From assembly GCA_900102385.1 (NCBI GenBank), contig FNBQ01000018.1, forward strand, positions 23,764-87,763: a DNA stretch of 64,000 nucleotides. The letters run 5' to 3'. Source of the stretch: Bacteroidales bacterium KHT7. GTDB lineage: Bacteria > Bacteroidota > Bacteroidia > Bacteroidales > Bacteroidaceae. The translations under genes were made by a program, and so were the position numbers. Under the pieces are notes generated by a model, which was not told the DNA's origin, searched no databases, and worked only from the letters and a program-made list of their open reading frames with translations. Shown here piece by piece: positions 35,056 to 44,779 of this stretch (positions are counted from its first letter, which is position 1; every line of letters starts with the position of its first letter).

Positions 35056-36285
35056 TTAATCCTGCTGACGTTCGTTTGAACATAGGATTTTCTTGATACG
35101 ATAGTAGGTCTGGCGATCTTTGAAACCAGACTTAGTAATGGCTTCCTCCTTGGTAACTTCCGGATGTTGATCCATATATTCATCTACATGACGGCAACGC
35201 AGCATATTCACATAGTCGAAAAAGCCACCATACTGCTCTTTTAAGACTCTCGAAACGTATGTCTGGCTATAACCGCACACTTCAGCGACTTCTCTGAGCC
35301 TGAGATTTGGATTAAGGTATAATTGTTGATGTTCCAATGCCATTTCTATGCCATCAACAATCTTTTGTCTGGTATTCTCTGGTATGTCTTTCAGGTGATG
35401 GCACGGATGGTCTGCTGTTATGTCATTCCTTGTGCACAAAGCATCTTTAGGCTGTACGTCTGTAAAGCTGAAGCGGTTGGGTGTGTGTGGGGGGGGGCAA
35501 ATTTTCGAGCAACTCTCTTCTGACTGCTCTTTTGCTGCTGTGTCTGCATCTTCCATTACACACTCCAGATGGCTCTCTTTGCGTTTTGGTGAAAGAATGG
35601 TGATAAGAAACACAACATTAAAAACAGATATAAGCAGGTTGACAACTGCAACATACGTGGGACTATCGAAGAGTATGACTGGCCATAATAACAAAGCCTG
35701 AAAGACAGGCACCATAAACACACGGCGAGCATACGAAAGTGGAAAATCATCCGTGTTGGAGTAGTTATCAGTGCTGTATTCCAGAGTCCACCTCCATACC
35801 AGCCACATGGCTACTGCACTATACAGTGTCAGTAGCAGTCCTGTTATGGTCACAGTGGTAAGAAGGGCTTGTTCCACTGCTGCTGTCAGATGATAGTTTG
35901 GCCAACAGGCTATGATTAACAACAAGGCTACCAATCCAAAAGTTATTATAGAAGCTACTTGGCTAGACAACCGCCACTTGTGCCACTGTCTCATCTTGCC
36001 GAAATAGGCAAACAACAATACTGCACTGGAAAAGAAATTGATCAGCAACAAATAGCTTTTAGTCAACAGCCATGCTTCGTGGTTCTTTGGAGCAAGTATA
36101 TAGGGCAATAGAACTGCTGGAGTAAGAAATATCATAGATACTATACGGCGTGCAGGATAATAATACTCCTTGTGCGCACGTGCTGTTGGACAGGCATGAA
36201 ACCACCGCACAGCAGAAAGCATAAGGCTGGTTGTGACGTACACCGTACAGGCGATACTATATATGAGTTCAACTAGAGAAAACAT
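35056..36285 (-). CDS. Membrane-anchored AraC-family regulator
   Basis: 409 residues. The N-terminal half (about 1-235) has seven to eight hydrophobic helices, for example 'IVSMIFLTPAVLLPYIL', 'IITFGLVALLLIIACW' and 'VVNLLISVFNVVFLITIL'. A poor-complexity linker (about 240-300) leads to a C-terminal AraC HTH pair ('NPNLRLREVAEVCGYSQTYVSRVLKEQYGGFFDYVNMLR' in part, and 'TKEEAITKSGFKDRQTYYRI'). It probably senses a signal at the membrane and binds DNA on the inside. The linker codons include a C9 tract (35489-35497), so slippage would separate sensor from DNA-binding domain. Neighbouring cargo operons are the natural targets, by inference. Confidence 0.85.
   Translation of the reverse strand: MFSLVELIYSIACTVYVTTSLMLSAVRWFHACPTARAHKEYYYPARRIVSMIFLTPAVLLPYILAPKNHEAWLLTKSYLLLINFFSSAVLLFAYFGKMRQWHKWRLSSQVASIITFGLVALLLIIACWPNYHLTAAVEQALLTTVTITGLLLTLYSAVAMWLVWRWTLEYSTDNYSNTDDFPLSYARRVFMVPVFQALLLWPVILFDSPTYVAVVNLLISVFNVVFLITILSPKRKESHLECVMEDADTAAKEQSEESCSKICPPPHTPNRFSFTDVQPKDALCTRNDITADHPCHHLKDIPENTRQKIVDGIEMALEHQQLYLNPNLRLREVAEVCGYSQTYVSRVLKEQYGGFFDYVNMLRCRHVDEYMDQHPEVTKEEAITKSGFKDRQTYYRIKKILCSNERQQD
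35489..35497 (-). repeat. C9 homopolymer inside the AraC-type regulator gene
   Basis: Nine consecutive C on the coding strand (KICPPPHTP linker), next to an ACACAC run. The tract is in frame in this copy. Gain or loss of one base would truncate the protein before its HTH domains. Confidence 0.85.
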
Positions 36286-36415
36286 TCTTTCGTACCTATT
36301 ATATAATAAACGGGTACTAAAGTAACATTTTTTTTAACACAATATAATTTATTACTCTATGCGAGATAATTTTTTAACATTATTTAAGGACTTCTGCGGG
36401 ATTTAAACAAAAATA

Positions 36416-36457
36416 GAACCACCCTGGAGCCTCTTAAGAAGGACTTTTGGGTGGTTC
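36416..36457 (-). terminator. Terminator of the 1206-aa/surface-protein operon
   Basis: GAACCACCC (36416-36424) pairs with GGGTGGTTC (36449-36457). On the minus strand it is followed by TATTTTTGTTT. It sits between the last micro-protein gene and the AraC-type regulator. Confidence 0.8.
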
Positions 36458-36528
36458 CGTTTTCATGAATTAAGCAATCTCATTCATGCTGGGTAATCAT
36501 CAGTACGGATATTTCTCAACAACTGTGT

Positions 36529-36732
36529 TTATTCCGTCGCATCGTTCTTTTCTTTGCGGATGTAGCCCAATTCTTTCGCACGTTTGGGATTGCGCTTAAT
36601 CCATTCGCGCAATCTCTTGGCATGCTCTTTGGCATTGCTTTTATGGCAGCGTCTGATATAGAACTGAAACCACAACCCAAAGATGACAAAGCCAACCAGA
36701 ACGATTAATGCTATTATTTGAATTATACTCAT
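36529..36732 (-). CDS. 67-aa single-span membrane micro-protein
   Basis: One membrane helix (about 4-26, 'IQIIALIVLVGFVIFGLWFQFY') is followed by a strongly basic tail ('HAKRLREWIKRNPKRAKELGY'). Not recognised. It lies 13 bases after the 45-aa ORF and ends the operon that starts with the 1206-aa gene. Topology by the positive-inside rule puts the tail in the cytoplasm. Confidence 0.7.
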   Translation of the reverse strand: MSIIQIIALIVLVGFVIFGLWFQFYIRRCHKSNAKEHAKRLREWIKRNPKRAKELGYIRKEKNDATE

Positions 36733-36745
36733 AGCCCATCAGATG

Positions 36746-36883
36746 TTATTCCAGCCAATCGTCATAGTCTGGTACATTGGGCGGAGTAGGATCTGTATAA
36801 CTACCACTACCAGCCAGCAACTGCATCCGATGCGTCAACCGTATAGCTCTACAAGTAGGCTTCACATATTTCTCTTTTTCCAT
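36746..36883 (-). CDS. 45-aa peptide gene
   Basis: The ORF encodes 45 residues: MEKEKYVKPTCRAIRLTHRM, then QLLAGSGSYTDPTPPNVPDY, then DDWLE. It lies 12 bases after the surface-protein stop and 13 bases before the next gene, with no alternative long frame. The layout of a basic Lys/Pro/Arg start, LLAGSGS in the middle and an acidic Pro-rich end resembles a group of tiny unannotated Bacteroidales peptides. I know of no function. The GSGS junction could be a processing site. Confidence 0.6.
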   Translation of the reverse strand: MEKEKYVKPTCRAIRLTHRMQLLAGSGSYTDPTPPNVPDYDDWLE

Positions 36884-36895
36884 TGTATGTACTAT

Positions 36896-39800
36896 TTACT
36901 TTATAATTACTTTTCTTCCATTATTAATATATAAGCCGCTCTTGCTTGGCTTTCCGCTAAGACGAACGCCGTCTATTGTGTACCATCCGTCAAATGTAAC
37001 GTCACCTGTCTTGGTGTCAATCTCACCGATGCTGGTCACCTCGCCATTGCTGCCTACCAGGCGCACAGTGATGCTCTGCGGCAGTTCCTCCTCCGTTGCT
37101 GCTGTGCCACGGGTCAGTGCACGGGCATTAGCCGCATTCGGCATGTCGTTCCACAGCAGGTATGCCCTCATCGGGCGAATCTTGGCGCCGCTGGCTACCC
37201 TTACGAAGTCACCCACATTAATGCCATCTTTCGCCACGCCGGCAAAGCCGTAGGCACGGCCTATCTCTTCTGCGGTATAATAATCATTGGAATTCCATTC
37301 TTTAAACCAGTATGTTCCCTTAAACGTCCAGTGGCTGCCAGGGTCAGCTGTCACGCAGTTGCCGCCGCCTTCCGTGCTGAGCGTCACACTCCCATTAATA
37401 TTTGGGAACGTCATTTCTGTCGCTGTAGGCATAAACAGATACGGCGTGTTGGCAATCAGCGTGCCCTCATTATTTGCATCATTGCCTGTTTCCTGCATCG
37501 TAGCAACCCACTTATCGTTTTCTTTCTTTACGCCTACAAACTTATAGAACGTGCCGCCCTCTTCGCCGCTGCAGGTATAGTTGAATGGCAGCATCACCGT
37601 CGAAGCCACGCCCGGAGTGAACACGCGGTTGTTGGTTACGTGATTCACGGTTTTGTTAATAACAGAAGGAATATCGACTGGCTCTACCGATGTGCCTTCT
37701 AATAACGCCGTTTTTCCGTTCTGGTCTTGATAAACGTATACTGCACCAAATTGATCTGCTAAGTAGGGTGTTATGGTAAACATCGCTTCTCTTGAGCCAG
37801 CATAGTTGCCCATGCCGGTGATTGTATAGGCATGGTTGCCAGAATCCTGAATTGGGCCGCTCGGAGGCGTCACGGTGTAGTCGGTATTCTCAGTGAGCAC
37901 TGTCTCGCCGTCCTTCACGATGATGTCGGGTGTCAATTCGTAGCCATTCCATGTCTGCGACGGAATGGTGATGCTGATGTCATTATTGGTCATGGACTTG
38001 ACAATCTTAAACTCCTTCTCCACATGGCCCAGCGATTCGTAGGTGCCTTGGAAGGTGGCTCTCACCTTAGCTGTGCCAACATTTTCATTGTTCTCGTAGG
38101 AATATACATAGTCCGTGCCTTTGGTGAGGTTGAGCGAACCGGCTATGACGAGCGGCTCTGGAGTAATGGCGCTGCCTGTGTAGGTCTGATCGGGCACGAC
38201 ATCCATCTGACCGGCGGTTTTCAGAATAGATACATTCCACTTGCCGTTGCCGACATCGGTCATTGTAATGTCGTAGAAGCCAGCATCGCCATTAAGCCTG
38301 AAATTGCCGTAGCCGCCCTCCATAAATGAACCCGTTCCGCCTGAATACGGAATGTCTCTGCCTTCTGCATACGGGTCTTCATCCAAACGGAATGTATTAT
38401 CGCAATACCCCATTCCCGGTTCGTCTTCAAAATAATCTTTACCAATATTGTATTCTTTGCCCTGCTGAAGATTTACTGTGGTCACGCCGTCGTAGATGGT
38501 GGCTTCCAGGGTAAAAGGATTATAATAATCGCCTATATAGCCCCATACAAACTCCGTCGTGCCGTGAGTGCCTTGCTCAAACACTGCACTTACCGTTACG
38601 TCGCTCTTTGGCATGAAGAAACTGTTGCCCGTGGAAGCCACGTCGTTGTTCTGAGCATCCTTTACAACAAGGCGGCTGAATCTGTATCCGAGAGCTGGTG
38701 TGGCAGTTATCGTCACCTTCTCCATATACTTAGCCGTAGCAGCACCCGTCAACGTACCGTGCTCGATGCCATTGGCAATGGTAATGGTGTAGTCGGTATC
38801 ATCCTTTGGTGCGATAACACGGCGGTTGCCGTTCTCAATGATGGTGAAGTAGTCTATCTTGTTGGCGGTCACGTTTGTTTCGCCGTGCATATAGATCACG
38901 TTGTTGAAGTTCTTGATGCTCGATGCGTCAACCATATCGATGCCATCATAAATGGTCACCGTGCCGATGGTGTTGGTGCAGCCGCCGTAGGTATATCCAG
39001 TTCCGATTCCGTTAGCTTCCGAGCCGCCTGTTGCCTTAACCGAGCCGCCCTTGATGGTGATGGTGCCAAGCATTGCAGTCCCGCCTTTAATAACGCCTGT
39101 GCCGATGCCTGCACCCCACTTATCATTGACGCTGCCGTTTGCCGTGATGTTTCCGCCCTCGATGATAATATCGCCACCGATAACGTCATTGGCAGGGTTC
39201 CAAGCACGGCTCAGACCGATGCCTGCGGATTGTTCGCCGCCGTTTGCTGTCAGCGAGCCGTTGCCCTTGATGGTGAGCGTAGTGCCTGAACCGCCGACCT
39301 GTATGCCTGCCTTATAGCTTGCACCCGTCACGCTGTTCGTGCCGACAAGGGTAATCTCCGCTGTACCTGCACAGACGATGCCGCCGGTGATGGTCGCGTC
39401 GTTGAGCGTGATGCTTGCGCCGTTGGCTATCGTCACGGTGTGGCTCGTCGAGCCTGTCAGCACATTGCCATCGACGACGGTGAAGTCACTGGGGGCTTGC
39501 GACAGGTCGATGTTGCTGCTGTGTTCGATGGTGGCCGTCACGGTTATGTCGGCCGTGCCTACGGTAACGCTGTAGTTGCCGCTGTCGTCAGCCGTCAGTG
39601 TGTTCGCACCGTCATACACATTAGATGCCGTATAGGAAAAGCTCGCCTTGAACGTGACAACCGTTCCCGAAATGTACTTACCGCTGCCATCTGCTGTGTT
39701 CGTTGCGCTTACAATCTCCATATTGGCAGGCAGATTGACGGAATAGGTGGTAGCGGTGGATGCCGTCACGGTCACGTTGCCAGCGGGCATGGTGAAGGTG

Positions 39801-40873
39801 TAATTGCGGTTGCCAGCATCGGTCAGCGTCAGGTCGCTGGTGCCGTCGTTCACTTTGAGCGTCGAAGCATCAACCGCCGTGCCGAGCGTCAGGGTGACGG
39901 TTTCGCCCGTAATCGCGAGCTCGGTGGAAACAGTGATGTGCGCCTTTAGATCATCGCTCATCGCAACGGTGTGATTCAATGCCTTGGTACGAATCTGACG
40001 CTCCGAGCCCTCGTCCGTATCGTAGAACACGGCATCCTTGTCATCGCCGGTCACGATGTTACCGCCGCTTATGAAATTCACGGTGACAGAGCCGCTTGCA
40101 GACTTGCCTTTGCCGATGCACGCGCCTCCCTGAACGGGAGTGGCAACAATCTTCCTGATGCCGTCGGAGATATTGACGGTAATGCTGCAATCGCCGCCTA
40201 AATAGCCGGAACCGATACCAGCGGCATTGATGATTCCGCCGTTCAGGTTGATGGTGCTGGCTTTGCCTAGTATCCCTCCGCCACCGATGCCGGCGCCGTA
40301 GCCATCACCATCTTGTGCCGTCACGATGCCGCCGTTGATGGTGATGGTGCCGACGGTCGCTCCAGATTGACCGCCAGAGCCTATACCGGCCCCAACCTTA
40401 CCTGTTGCATTGATTTTTCCGCCGTTGATGGTAATCGTTCCGGCAGCCGTGTTGTCCACACCGCCAATGCCTGCATTATATTGACGGTTATCGTTGGCTC
40501 CCGATGCCACGAGTGCTCCCATCGTCGCCTCGTCGTCCGTCTGAGCATAGATGTTCAGCGTAGCGTCGCTGCCAACGGTGATTCCCTTGCTGGCCGTCAG
40601 CGTCGCGTTGTTGGTGAGAATCAGGTTGACCGTGCCGTTTACGGTGATGCGGTCAGAGATGGTTGTATTGCTATTGACCACAAACCAGCCGCTGTTCCAA
40701 AAGGTTGAGCTGCTCTCTACAGTCGTATAGGTCGTGCATGACTGTTGTGTGCCAGTGGCATCCAAGTAGCTGATGCCGTCTGCCCATGCCGTCGCCGTCG
40801 TGAGCAGTGCAAGGAGCAACATGAGTACCATCCGCTTCGTAAAGTACTTAATGTTTTGAATTTTTGTTTTCAT
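36896..40873 (-). CDS. Large beta-helix surface protein with C-terminal sorting tail
   Basis: 1325 residues. Signal peptide to about 31 ('MVLMLLLALLTTATAWA'). The body contains long runs of Gly/Asn/Thr-rich repeats typical of right-handed beta-helices ('GTITINGGKINATGKVGAGI', 'TINLNGGIINAAGIGSGYLG', 'GTITIKGGSVKATGGSEANG'). Ig- or MBG-like modules follow ('DQTYTGSAITPEPLVIAGSL', 'SQTWNGYELTPDIIVKDGET'). The end, 'TIDGVRLSGKPSKSGLYINN' plus GRKVIIK, is a type IX secretion C-terminal signal pattern. It is therefore probably exported to the cell surface or medium. It starts 5 bases after the 1206-aa gene, in one operon. GC content is visibly higher than in that gene. Confidence 0.85.
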   Translation of the reverse strand: MKTKIQNIKYFTKRMVLMLLLALLTTATAWADGISYLDATGTQQSCTTYTTVESSSTFWNSGWFVVNSNTTISDRITVNGTVNLILTNNATLTASKGITVGSDATLNIYAQTDDEATMGALVASGANDNRQYNAGIGGVDNTAAGTITINGGKINATGKVGAGIGSGGQSGATVGTITINGGIVTAQDGDGYGAGIGGGGILGKASTINLNGGIINAAGIGSGYLGGDCSITVNISDGIRKIVATPVQGGACIGKGKSASGSVTVNFISGGNIVTGDDKDAVFYDTDEGSERQIRTKALNHTVAMSDDLKAHITVSTELAITGETVTLTLGTAVDASTLKVNDGTSDLTLTDAGNRNYTFTMPAGNVTVTASTATTYSVNLPANMEIVSATNTADGSGKYISGTVVTFKASFSYTASNVYDGANTLTADDSGNYSVTVGTADITVTATIEHSSNIDLSQAPSDFTVVDGNVLTGSTSHTVTIANGASITLNDATITGGIVCAGTAEITLVGTNSVTGASYKAGIQVGGSGTTLTIKGNGSLTANGGEQSAGIGLSRAWNPANDVIGGDIIIEGGNITANGSVNDKWGAGIGTGVIKGGTAMLGTITIKGGSVKATGGSEANGIGTGYTYGGCTNTIGTVTIYDGIDMVDASSIKNFNNVIYMHGETNVTANKIDYFTIIENGNRRVIAPKDDTDYTITIANGIEHGTLTGAATAKYMEKVTITATPALGYRFSRLVVKDAQNNDVASTGNSFFMPKSDVTVSAVFEQGTHGTTEFVWGYIGDYYNPFTLEATIYDGVTTVNLQQGKEYNIGKDYFEDEPGMGYCDNTFRLDEDPYAEGRDIPYSGGTGSFMEGGYGNFRLNGDAGFYDITMTDVGNGKWNVSILKTAGQMDVVPDQTYTGSAITPEPLVIAGSLNLTKGTDYVYSYENNENVGTAKVRATFQGTYESLGHVEKEFKIVKSMTNNDISITIPSQTWNGYELTPDIIVKDGETVLTENTDYTVTPPSGPIQDSGNHAYTITGMGNYAGSREAMFTITPYLADQFGAVYVYQDQNGKTALLEGTSVEPVDIPSVINKTVNHVTNNRVFTPGVASTVMLPFNYTCSGEEGGTFYKFVGVKKENDKWVATMQETGNDANNEGTLIANTPYLFMPTATEMTFPNINGSVTLSTEGGGNCVTADPGSHWTFKGTYWFKEWNSNDYYTAEEIGRAYGFAGVAKDGINVGDFVRVASGAKIRPMRAYLLWNDMPNAANARALTRGTAATEEELPQSITVRLVGSNGEVTSIGEIDTKTGDVTFDGWYTIDGVRLSGKPSKSGLYINNGRKVIIK

Positions 40874-40878
40874 ATGTT

Positions 40879-43800
40879 TTACTTTTTGCTATTTATTTCC
40901 AAATTTGATATCTTTAGATATTGAATACTTTCTAATGCCTTATCAGTCGTTAGGGGATTAAATGTCAATACACAACTGAAAATACATGTACCTCCCGACA
41001 AGAAAGAAAAAACGATCTTGCATAAAACACCTGCTACACCTGCAACATATTCTGTCACCTCATTAACCGCTTTTTCGAATAATATAGTGGAAATGCTTCC
41101 AAACCCAGAAGATACCATTGAAGCACAATCCCAAAATGCATTCTTCTTTAGAATATCCTTAAAAGAATTCTCTGCAAAATAAAAAATGAACGCCAAAAGT
41201 GATGATACACAAGTCAATATGCCGCCTGTAATAGCAAACAAAGTTGATAACCTCGCAAAGTCAAAGACCTGTTTGTCTCCATCAAGATATACTGAGGCCA
41301 TATCTGATAATACTAACAAGTATCCAAGAATGGCGAAACTCAATCTCGAGAGTGTATTTAACGTCGAGTCATCTATAGATAAAATGATCATCGTTAACCA
41401 AGAAAAAGTTGTTAAAGTATCACATATAAAGGCAAGAGCTGTATTCAATATGTTCAGGTATTTGCTCGGTTTAACTGTATTACCTTCCATATCTGGTATT
41501 CCTGTATTAGCAATTGAATACACAAAGTCAACGATTTTTTGTATTGGAGTTAAAATAGCCCCTAATAAGGCAAGTCCCTCACTGATATAGTCACTTGCAG
41601 AGTCTGTCTTGACACCAGTTTTTTCTTTTTTGATAATCTTTTTAATGGCAGTATATGGTAAAGATAGAACAAGAGATACAATATTTATAAGATTACAATC
41701 CATTCCCCCTGATAATTTCTTAAATATATAACTGAAAAATGGAATGTTCATATTCTCCTCAAGGAAGGATTGTATTTCCTCGAATATCAAATCAATTGTG
41801 TCTTCAACTATCGTAAACAAGGAATTCACGATACAGAAAGGAATGGAAGCCAAACCTCTTATGAGCTCAAAAAACACTTTCAAAGGAGTATCGAAGAAAT
41901 TATTTTTGTCAATTGAATTTATGAAAGTAGTGATTGGCTCAATTGCTTTATCGCAATTCTCTTTTATCAGATTTTCTATATCATTAAGCAATTGTATAAA
42001 AGCATCGCTAACCTTTTTCTCACTTTTGTCCTGAAGATTCGTAGGCATATTATTGGGACAATACAGCAGGTTTTCTAAAAATATATTATTAGAAGCGGCA
42101 GTCCCTATCATAATTGATTGCTTTTGGTGCTGAGTGTTGTTAACCCCCGTTATTAAATCGCATAGTTTAATATTTCCCCATTTGTTTTCCATTTTATCTA
42201 TTTCACCGTTTATTATCGGTGGAATCTTGTCTATCTTTTCTTTAGTAAAGTTTGTACAATCATAGAGTATGCCCTTCCAATTGCCTATTGCATCCAGAAT
42301 GTTTTTTTTCACTTCTTCCGCATTTTTCTTAATATCATCCCAGTTAAACAAATAACCAATCCACTCCATAATATCCTGGAATAACACAGAGATTCTTGCG
42401 AATATTGCAGTTATAGTATCATATGCTTTACTTACAAAGTCGAGAATTTCTTCTACGACATATTTTATGCCGTCTTTAACAAATTCCACGACAGTATTGA
42501 CGACATCCCTCGTTTTAACTACAATGACTTTTGTTATTTCGACCAATTTCTTGGAAGCAGCCTTAATTAGGCCAGCCAATTTCTTTTTAGCTTTTCCAAA
42601 TATTCCTTTAAGTTGACTCCCATCAAGACATTCTGCCTTAACAGAAAGATAAAGCTGGTATACGTTATTTTCACTATAGATAATGTCATAACCATCAAAC
42701 TCAAGAGAGAATTCCTGAATATCTTCAGTATTTATTCTTCTGGCATGGACACCCTTTTGCAAACTAATGGTGCTGCATTTGGTTGCCTTTGAAATTTTGG
42801 AAATAGCAGACCTCATGCTTTCCATGTTTTTCTCACTATTATAATCCTTTGGAATAAGGAAATCATCGTTGCTTTTCTTTGCATTACACCAATCCTTGGC
42901 GGTCATGTTGCCGACGACATTCTCATATTGAGCAGATGGATTAACCTGAAAAGAGAGTGTCAGTTCATTTCCTTTTGCATCTTTTGTCGAGATATTCACA
43001 CCAAACTCTGAACTATAAATTTCATCAGCATATTGAGTTATGTATAAGGTGGGGGAAATGATATTCTTTAGCTTTAAAGATTTGTCATTACAAATTACAT
43101 ATCTTTTGCCCATAATTTCCAATAGACAAGTATAAGGACTTGTTATGGTAATGTCTCCTGCAGGAATCATAAGACCATCAGATGTGCCAAAATCCAACTG
43201 TATGTGATAACAGTTAAATGTGTTTATCTTATCCTGTTTTTCGGTTTCCGTATCATCTATCTCTACGGGAAAGGTCATCAGCGAATCTTCTTTGGCAACA
43301 TAGACAAAGCGAATCAAACTACCGATGGTAAGCAGCAAATAACCAGACAAGGTTCCATCTAAAAATTTACATGGGAACACTTTGTTTACACCGCTATATA
43401 TTGGCATCAAATATTGTTTGTTGTCCTCTATCTTGCTTATGTCATTTGGTAAAATTCCGAAATATAGTACATCGTCTTTACGATCAGTATCATCTAAGTC
43501 ATCTCCGATAGCAAAAATACATGAGAAATCAGAACTGTCAGATGAAACGGCTTCTATGCTATTAATATCTATTTTCCCTGCACCACACGAAATTTCTATA
43601 GGGGTTAAAGTGCTATGATATATGTCTTGTAGAAAAATGTGGTGGTAATCAGCTTTATTCCGTTTTGCTACATACAGCATGTGTTCAGACTGAATCTTGT
43701 TGTAATCGAAATATCCAGAACTTTTAAGTTGTCTGACATGCGCAAAATCTAAGTCTATCTCCTTTAGCCCCCTTCCCAATTTATAGGAGTCGGAGTCGTC

Positions 43801-44499
43801 AGGTGAAATATAGTCCATGTTGTCAGTATTGTCGTAATAAATATAGTTGGGAGGGAAACACATACCTTCACCATTCAAAAAGCCCATATTCATCTCCCAC
43901 TCCCCGTCGCCTTTGATTTTCTGCTCAAAAGCTGTTAGTTTTCTTAATGTCGTGAAATATTGACAGCCCTGGTCATAGTCGGCAAGATATGCAGTTGGTT
44001 TGTTGTCTTTCCTGCATGCAACTAATATTCTTTCTTGATAGGAACCATGATTATTAAGTTCAACACGGCGAAGTACCATATCAGTAATATCACTAATGCT
44101 GCTGTCTCCATTAAAAACGGTCTGTAACTTTTCAAAATCAAGCTCTTTCCCCATTGTAAAGGGAGTCTTACTTTTGGCGACCTGAATATCATTGTTACCT
44201 GCTGCCAATACAACAATACAGTTGTCCCTATCTAGAAATGCAGCCATTTTTTCACCTGAGATTGGAATTGGAAATGCTTTCGACCCGCTTTCGTTTTTGT
44301 CATCTGCGACAATTATCGTTGCATTACCTTTCTTCAATAGTCCCTCAGGAGTAATGAATCCACTGAGATTTTCCGTCAAGCCTATCGTGCAACAGCCAGT
44401 CATTGATATTGAGACTGGCTTAGCTGCCTTTACGTTTTCCATCAACTTAGCATTGCATGTAACTTGCAAGCCATTGTTTCCTACTATTGTTTCCTGCAT
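40879..44499 (-). CDS. 1206-aa protein: beta-rich N-half, membrane-inserting C-half
   Basis: Not recognised. No signal peptide. Residues about 1-550 are beta-rich with repeated short strand blocks ('GYLLLTIGSLIRFVYVAKED', 'DDVLYFGILPNDISKIEDNK', 'MLYVAKRNKADYHHIFLQDI'), compatible with a beta-propeller-like region. Residues about 640-760 are Lys/Val-rich amphipathic helices ('KGIFGKAKKKLAGLIKAASK'). Residues about 870-1200 carry many hydrophobic helices ('ASIPFCIVNSLFTIVEDTID', 'ILGYLLVLSDMASVYL', 'FAITGGILTCVSSLLAFIFY'). This layout fits a soluble protein that inserts into membranes, as pore-forming toxins do, but no family is claimed. First gene of a four-gene operon with a TnAGTGGA-type promoter. 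Confidence 0.75.
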   Translation of the reverse strand: MQETIVGNNGLQVTCNAKLMENVKAAKPVSISMTGCCTIGLTENLSGFITPEGLLKKGNATIIVADDKNESGSKAFPIPISGEKMAAFLDRDNCIVVLAAGNNDIQVAKSKTPFTMGKELDFEKLQTVFNGDSSISDITDMVLRRVELNNHGSYQERILVACRKDNKPTAYLADYDQGCQYFTTLRKLTAFEQKIKGDGEWEMNMGFLNGEGMCFPPNYIYYDNTDNMDYISPDDSDSYKLGRGLKEIDLDFAHVRQLKSSGYFDYNKIQSEHMLYVAKRNKADYHHIFLQDIYHSTLTPIEISCGAGKIDINSIEAVSSDSSDFSCIFAIGDDLDDTDRKDDVLYFGILPNDISKIEDNKQYLMPIYSGVNKVFPCKFLDGTLSGYLLLTIGSLIRFVYVAKEDSLMTFPVEIDDTETEKQDKINTFNCYHIQLDFGTSDGLMIPAGDITITSPYTCLLEIMGKRYVICNDKSLKLKNIISPTLYITQYADEIYSSEFGVNISTKDAKGNELTLSFQVNPSAQYENVVGNMTAKDWCNAKKSNDDFLIPKDYNSEKNMESMRSAISKISKATKCSTISLQKGVHARRINTEDIQEFSLEFDGYDIIYSENNVYQLYLSVKAECLDGSQLKGIFGKAKKKLAGLIKAASKKLVEITKVIVVKTRDVVNTVVEFVKDGIKYVVEEILDFVSKAYDTITAIFARISVLFQDIMEWIGYLFNWDDIKKNAEEVKKNILDAIGNWKGILYDCTNFTKEKIDKIPPIINGEIDKMENKWGNIKLCDLITGVNNTQHQKQSIMIGTAASNNIFLENLLYCPNNMPTNLQDKSEKKVSDAFIQLLNDIENLIKENCDKAIEPITTFINSIDKNNFFDTPLKVFFELIRGLASIPFCIVNSLFTIVEDTIDLIFEEIQSFLEENMNIPFFSYIFKKLSGGMDCNLINIVSLVLSLPYTAIKKIIKKEKTGVKTDSASDYISEGLALLGAILTPIQKIVDFVYSIANTGIPDMEGNTVKPSKYLNILNTALAFICDTLTTFSWLTMIILSIDDSTLNTLSRLSFAILGYLLVLSDMASVYLDGDKQVFDFARLSTLFAITGGILTCVSSLLAFIFYFAENSFKDILKKNAFWDCASMVSSGFGSISTILFEKAVNEVTEYVAGVAGVLCKIVFSFLSGGTCIFSCVLTFNPLTTDKALESIQYLKISNLEINSKK

Positions 44500-44536
44500 A
44501 GCTGTAATAGTTTAAGTTTATACAATTATTTGACTG

Positions 44537-44544
44537 CAAAGGTA
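44537..44544 (-). promoter_or_regulatory. Second -7 box closer to the 1206-aa gene
   Basis: TACCTTTG followed by C on the minus strand, 37 bases before the ATG. It lacks the TnAGTGGA box at the usual distance, so it may give basal transcription. Confidence 0.5.
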
Positions 44545-44684
44545 CGAAGAATAGATGGAAAAGGGTGTTGCACTAACAACAACTTTGTAGTACTTCGTTT
44601 CAAATTTGTCGTAACTTGTTACAATTTTCACGTTCTTGATGACATTCAGCTTTTTAAAATCAAGTTTTTTCTGCGTCTTTATGA

Positions 44685-44749
44685 CAAAGGTACGATTAAT
44701 GATGAGAAAAATAATATTCAATCTTCAAACAGCGAAAACATCCACTAAT
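44685..44749 (-). promoter_or_regulatory. 1206-aa operon promoter with TnAGTGGA box
   Basis: Minus-strand box ATTAGTGGATGTTTTCGC (begins at 44749; continues TGTTTG) lies exactly 57 bases from the -7 box TACCTTTG (44692-44685). Spacing and core equal those before the DUF2589 operon and the peptidase. The leader to the ATG at 44499 is about 180 bases. Confidence 0.7.
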
Positions 44750-44779
44750 CAGCGCTACAAGTTGCCTGTTATTTTGCTG

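Noticed and set aside
37832..39949. Long plus-strand ORFs opposite the surface-protein gene
   Set aside because: Shadows of a GC-richer repeated coding sequence; no start signals or families.
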